Translations under genes and position numbers: made by a program
Part shown: one piece after another, positions 62,631 through 64,000 of the stretch
Layout of the letters: every line of letters begins with the position of its first letter
How positions within the stretch are numbered: the stretch's first letter is position 1
Source: Anthracocystis setariae
Lineage: Eukaryota > Basidiomycota > Ustilaginomycetes > Ustilaginales > Ustilaginaceae
DNA length: 64,000 bases
NCBI GenBank assembly: GCA_928724745.1
Contig: CAKMXJ010000008.1
Coordinates: 857,622-921,621, forward strand
Direction: 5' to 3'
The notes under the pieces: generated by a model
Database searches by the model: none
Told to the model about the DNA's origin: nothing
The model's input: the letters and a program-made list of their open reading frames with translations, nothing else

Positions 62631-64000
62631 ATGACTCCACAGTCACCGCCTCCTGCCAACAACAGCCAAGCTGACGGCAACATCAGCGCAGCACTTGACA
62701 ACGAGTCAGTGGAAACTCCCTTGCTTGAAATGTAAGTTTTTTGTGTCCTGTCCCCACGCATCGCCAGCAATTAGCGTGTTTCTGATACATGTGTCTTTTT
62801 CCAACACAGTCCTGTCTTACCTGCTGCAAACCAGCTGGCCGCCAATGCTGCTGCTGTACCTGACGTTGCAGCTGCTGACAGCCGTGCTGTTGCTGCTGCT
62901 GCCCAAGGCGCTGACCTTGGCCGCTTCTATCTCCGCTTGGTCAATCACCCGCAGTTGCTTGTCTGCACGCGCATTGGCTGCACTCTTGGAGTCCCGCTAA
63001 CACCCTCATTCAAAGATGTTACTGCTCACGTGCAGCGTTTCCATCACCAGCCTCTTGGTGACGCTTCACGCCGCGCTATCCAGGCCATGCTTGATCAGCT
63101 TGACCTGCCGCTTCCCAAGGATGTCACTGTGGACCAAGATCGGCTGCCTGTGCCCAAGATCAAAGAGCTGCCGGTGGTCACAGACGGTTACCAGTGCAAC
63201 CACTGCTCCTATGCCATCTTTGCCAGGAACGCCATGTACGCTCACCTCAAGGACAAACATGCAGACCTGAAGGTCAAAGCCAAGTCTACGCACCCTGTCC
63301 TGCTGCAGGTCATCCAGGAACATGGCAAGAACAAGCGCTACGTCTATGTGCAGGACAAGGAGCTGGACCCCACGCCTCCACAAGCCATCCTCAACCCCAA
63401 CTTGGATGCACGCCAGCTGGACGATGCCATCAAAGCCAAGGCTGCTGCATTCATCCAGCAGGATCAAGATGCTCTCCGTGATGCAGGTCTGCTCAACCCT
63501 GTTGTGGACATGTCCATGCGCACCGGCAACATTGGTCCCTGGGCCAAGCAGCTCAAGTGGCGCTCCTACTGGGCAGGCAAGCCGCTGACTGCCATTGGCG
63601 CCTTGGGCACAGACACGTCAAGCTGGCCCGGCGCTCACAGTGACTTTGTTCACTGGCTGGCTAGAATGACCAAAGCCTTTGCTCTGCATTGGATGCAGGC
63701 CTTTATGGACTCTGGCCGCTACATGCAGCAGACATTCCGCGCCTACAGTGACGAGCCGTCCGAGCCCTACAACCTCCAGCCTCCCACCATCAAGAAGCGG
63801 GCTGACATGTGGGGCAATGTCCTTGCTCTACTTGCACACCTTGCCTTGGACGGTGAGGCCCTCCACTATCACGGCAGCAGGACAGAGGAGCAGCATCTGG
63901 TGGTCACAGAAGAGGCCACAGAGGCCATTCTACACCTGCGTGACTTGTCAACGCTCTTTGACAATGACAATGATGCCAGCACCAACACCAGTGCACTTGC
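62631..64000 (+). CDS. OrsD-like (DUF3505) zinc-finger protein, 5' part, two exons, runs off window
   Basis: Exon 1 is 62631-62731 and exon 2 starts at 62810; the 78-bp intron has GTAAGT and ACACAG ends and splicing keeps the frame open to the window edge. The product (about 430 residues seen) has an Ala-rich lead, then a paired-finger region: LVCTRIGCTLGVPL...HVQRFHH and, after LPVPKIKELPVVTDGY, CNHCSYAIFARNAMYAHLKDKH. This spacing of a first Cys/His pair, a 'lP..p...i..L....dGy' link and a second finger fits the OrsD/DUF3505 family, which is frequent beside RecQ-type helicase genes in fungal subtelomeres and large mobile elements. The rest (WAKQLKWRSYWAGKPLTAIG, HWMQAFMDSGRYMQQTF) is helical. 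Role unknown; probably a component of the element. No RecQ motif lies within the window. Confidence 0.75.

Overview
The window is nuclear DNA of a basidiomycete fungus, most probably a smut (Ustilaginales). Genes are dense, almost intronless and third-position GC-rich. The proteins are fungal (fused GLT1-type glutamate synthase, ATP11, UTP6, Sec4/Ypt2 Rab, LIM-RhoGAP, ABCC transporter, VPS27, RPB1), intergenic DNA is rich in simple repeats, and the telomere repeat is TTAGGG. The exact species cannot be read from the sequence.

Region 1 (1 to about 48,070) is an ordinary gene-rich chromosome arm. In order it carries glutamate synthase (+), an NmrA-like oxidoreductase (-), ATP11 (+), UTP6 (-), a Sec4/Rab8 GTPase (+), a LIM/C1/RhoGAP protein (+), a secreted pepsin-like protease (-), a 1948-residue ABCC transporter (-), VPS27 (-), the intron-containing RPB1 (+) and a low-complexity protein of unknown role (-). 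Functions are housekeeping and do not form an obvious pathway cluster; secretion and endosomal traffic (Sec4, RhoGAP, VPS27) recur by chance. A 577-bp TIR element with a TA target duplication sits between the ABC gene and VPS27.

Region 2 (about 48,070 to 52,176) is a two-gene accessory unit: an 827-residue zinc-finger/zinc-ribbon protein of unknown family, three GGGGGACT...AGTCCCCC hairpins, then a 331-residue protein with an HxD...H...R 2-oxoglutarate/Fe(II) dioxygenase signature. The last six codons and the stop of the dioxygenase are made of telomeric repeat.

Region 3 (52,177 to about 61,711) is a subtelomere-like mosaic. Short TTAGGG tracts, all G-rich on the + strand, alternate with repeat blocks whose left ends are constant (TTACAAGG... 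or TTCTAATGC...) and whose right ends are cut at different points and run straight into TTAGGG. It also holds 69-bp satellite arrays, a 323-bp tandem repeat carrying a perfect 17-bp-arm palindrome, a second three-hairpin array, and the 3' part of a Ty3/gypsy retroelement with an unusual chromodomain then RNase H order.

Region 4 (61,712 to 64,000) is the start of another accessory element: a leader duplicated at 54.7 kb, then a gene for an OrsD-like (DUF3505) zinc-finger protein with one intron that runs off the window. The G-strand orientation suggests the chromosome end lies to the right.

The most novel material is in regions 2 to 4: a telomere-adjacent dioxygenase/zinc-finger pair, shared hairpin arrays, and a family of telomere-junction repeats that look like 5'-truncated retroelements or repeatedly healed chromosome ends.
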